A stretch of 64,000 bases of DNA, from positions 124,001 through 188,000 of the forward strand of contig NZ_JAANHS010000005.1 in the NCBI RefSeq assembly GCF_011174775.1. The letters run 5' to 3'. The position numbers and the translations under genes are program-made. The notes under the pieces are model-generated. The model searched no databases and was not told where the DNA came from. It saw only the letters and a list, made by a program, of their open reading frames with translations. Source of the stretch: Rhodobacter calidifons (lineage in GTDB: Bacteria; Pseudomonadota; Alphaproteobacteria; Rhodobacterales; Rhodobacteraceae). Shown here piece after piece: positions 63,741-64,000 of the stretch. Numbering within the stretch: position 1 is the stretch's first letter; each line of letters begins with the position of its first letter.

Positions 63741-64000
63741 GTGAAGATAGGCGCTTTGACAGAGGTCTTTCCGGGCGAGAACCGGGTGGCGATGACGCCG
63801 GATTCGGCGACGCAACTGGCCAAGCTGGGACATACGGCCTGCATCCAGGCGGGCGCGGGGGCCAAGGCGGGGTTCTCGGACGCGGCCTATGCGGCAGCAG
63901 GGGTCGAGGTGCTGCCGGATGCGGCCTCGGTCATCGCGGCGGCGGATGTGATCGTCAAGGTGCGGGGGCCGGATGCGCAGGAACTGGCGGCCTTGCGGGA
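63741..64000 (+). CDS. pntA: NAD(P) transhydrogenase subunit alpha, N-terminal part
   Basis: Truncated by the window end; 86 codons present. MKIGALTEVFPGENRVAMTP, DSATQLAKLGHTACIQAGAG and AGVEVLPDAASVIAAADVIV match the NAD-binding dI domain of proton-translocating transhydrogenase PntA (also alanine dehydrogenase-like). GTG start at 63741 with GGGGATGG upstream; an in-frame ATG at 63735 would add two residues but sits too close to the ribosome site. pntB should follow beyond the window. Confidence 0.93.
   Translation, partial: MKIGALTEVFPGENRVAMTPDSATQLAKLGHTACIQAGAGAKAGFSDAAYAAAGVEVLPDAASVIAAADVIVKVRGPDAQELAALR

Overview
The window reads as a chromosome segment of a GC-rich alphaproteobacterium of the order Rhodobacterales (Rhodobacteraceae/Paracoccaceae). 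Evidence: strong G/C third-position bias, an alphaproteobacterial LexA box (GTTC-N7-GTTC) in front of uvrA, the gene order yceD-rpmF-plsX-fabH-ihfA-merR with bamE divergent, the argS-SPOR-nagZ-scpA-scpB order, a zauP/zapA pair, a two-domain dCTP deaminase, a DUF1127 peptide and a gene-transfer-agent type endolysin/holin pair. No insertion sequence, prophage or CRISPR array was seen. Nearly all the sequence is coding and many genes overlap by 1-10 bases.

Layout. 1-2.9 kb: 3' end of lpd, a SAM methyltransferase, a secreted HExxH protein, an MFS transporter and a rhodanese. 3-9.5 kb: SOS-controlled uvrA, a DUF2892 protein with a Crp/Fnr regulator, and mmsA divergent from a LysR regulator. 9.5-18.9 kb: CBS protein, coaD, histidine kinase, DUF1127 peptide, two gap paralogues separated by a 47-residue membrane peptide, a DUF808 protein, tkt, and zauP-zapA-MliC. 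18.9-22.5 kb (minus strand): purL-GNAT-bolA-small membrane protein-grxD. 22.5-27.2 kb: two small membrane proteins, a candidate sRNA, a LysR regulator, murI, efp and divergent epmA. 27.5-35.8 kb: argC, ccmE, GTA endolysin-holin, argS, SPOR protein, nagZ, scpA, scpB. 35.9-41.4 kb (minus strand): dCTP deaminase, tRNA-Pro(GGG), and merR, ihfA, fabH, plsX, rpmF, yceD. 41.5-50 kb: bamE, msrB, an OlsB-like acyltransferase, a folate/cobalamin methyl-transfer operon, an outer membrane protein, ppx, rlmE and a DUF882 protein. 50.3-55.3 kb: L,D-transpeptidase, lpxD-ACP-KAS and an IalB-like protein. 55.3-64 kb: an intergenic region with two candidate sRNAs, a HerA-like ATPase, a lyxose-isomerase-like protein, a second L,D-transpeptidase, kynU-GH5-kynA, an ICMT-like methyltransferase and the start of pntA.

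The most interesting material lies between the genes. (1) Two intergenic regions 32 kb apart (23.34-23.42 and 55.60-55.69 kb) encode candidate minus-strand sRNAs of the same design: 5' hairpin, single-stranded CCUCCC anti-Shine-Dalgarno core, terminator hairpin with U-run. Next to the second lies a third terminator-ended RNA whose body is nearly the exact complement of that shared core, so it may act as a sponge for both. (2) A palindrome fitting GTTWGCGCWAAC recurs upstream of both gap genes, in the promoter of the DUF1127 peptide and inside the promoter of the first sRNA, suggesting one LacI-type (CceR-like) regulon. (3) lpxD is translationally coupled to a private acyl carrier protein and ketoacyl synthase with no reductase, a possible source of the 3-oxo acyl chains of Rhodobacter-type lipid A. 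(4) Three families of short dispersed elements sit downstream of genes, one of them forming the C-terminal tail of the OlsB-like protein. (5) A secreted GH5 glycosidase is inserted in the kynurenine operon.

All functional calls rest on reading motifs, lengths and gene order by eye; no database search or folding program was run.
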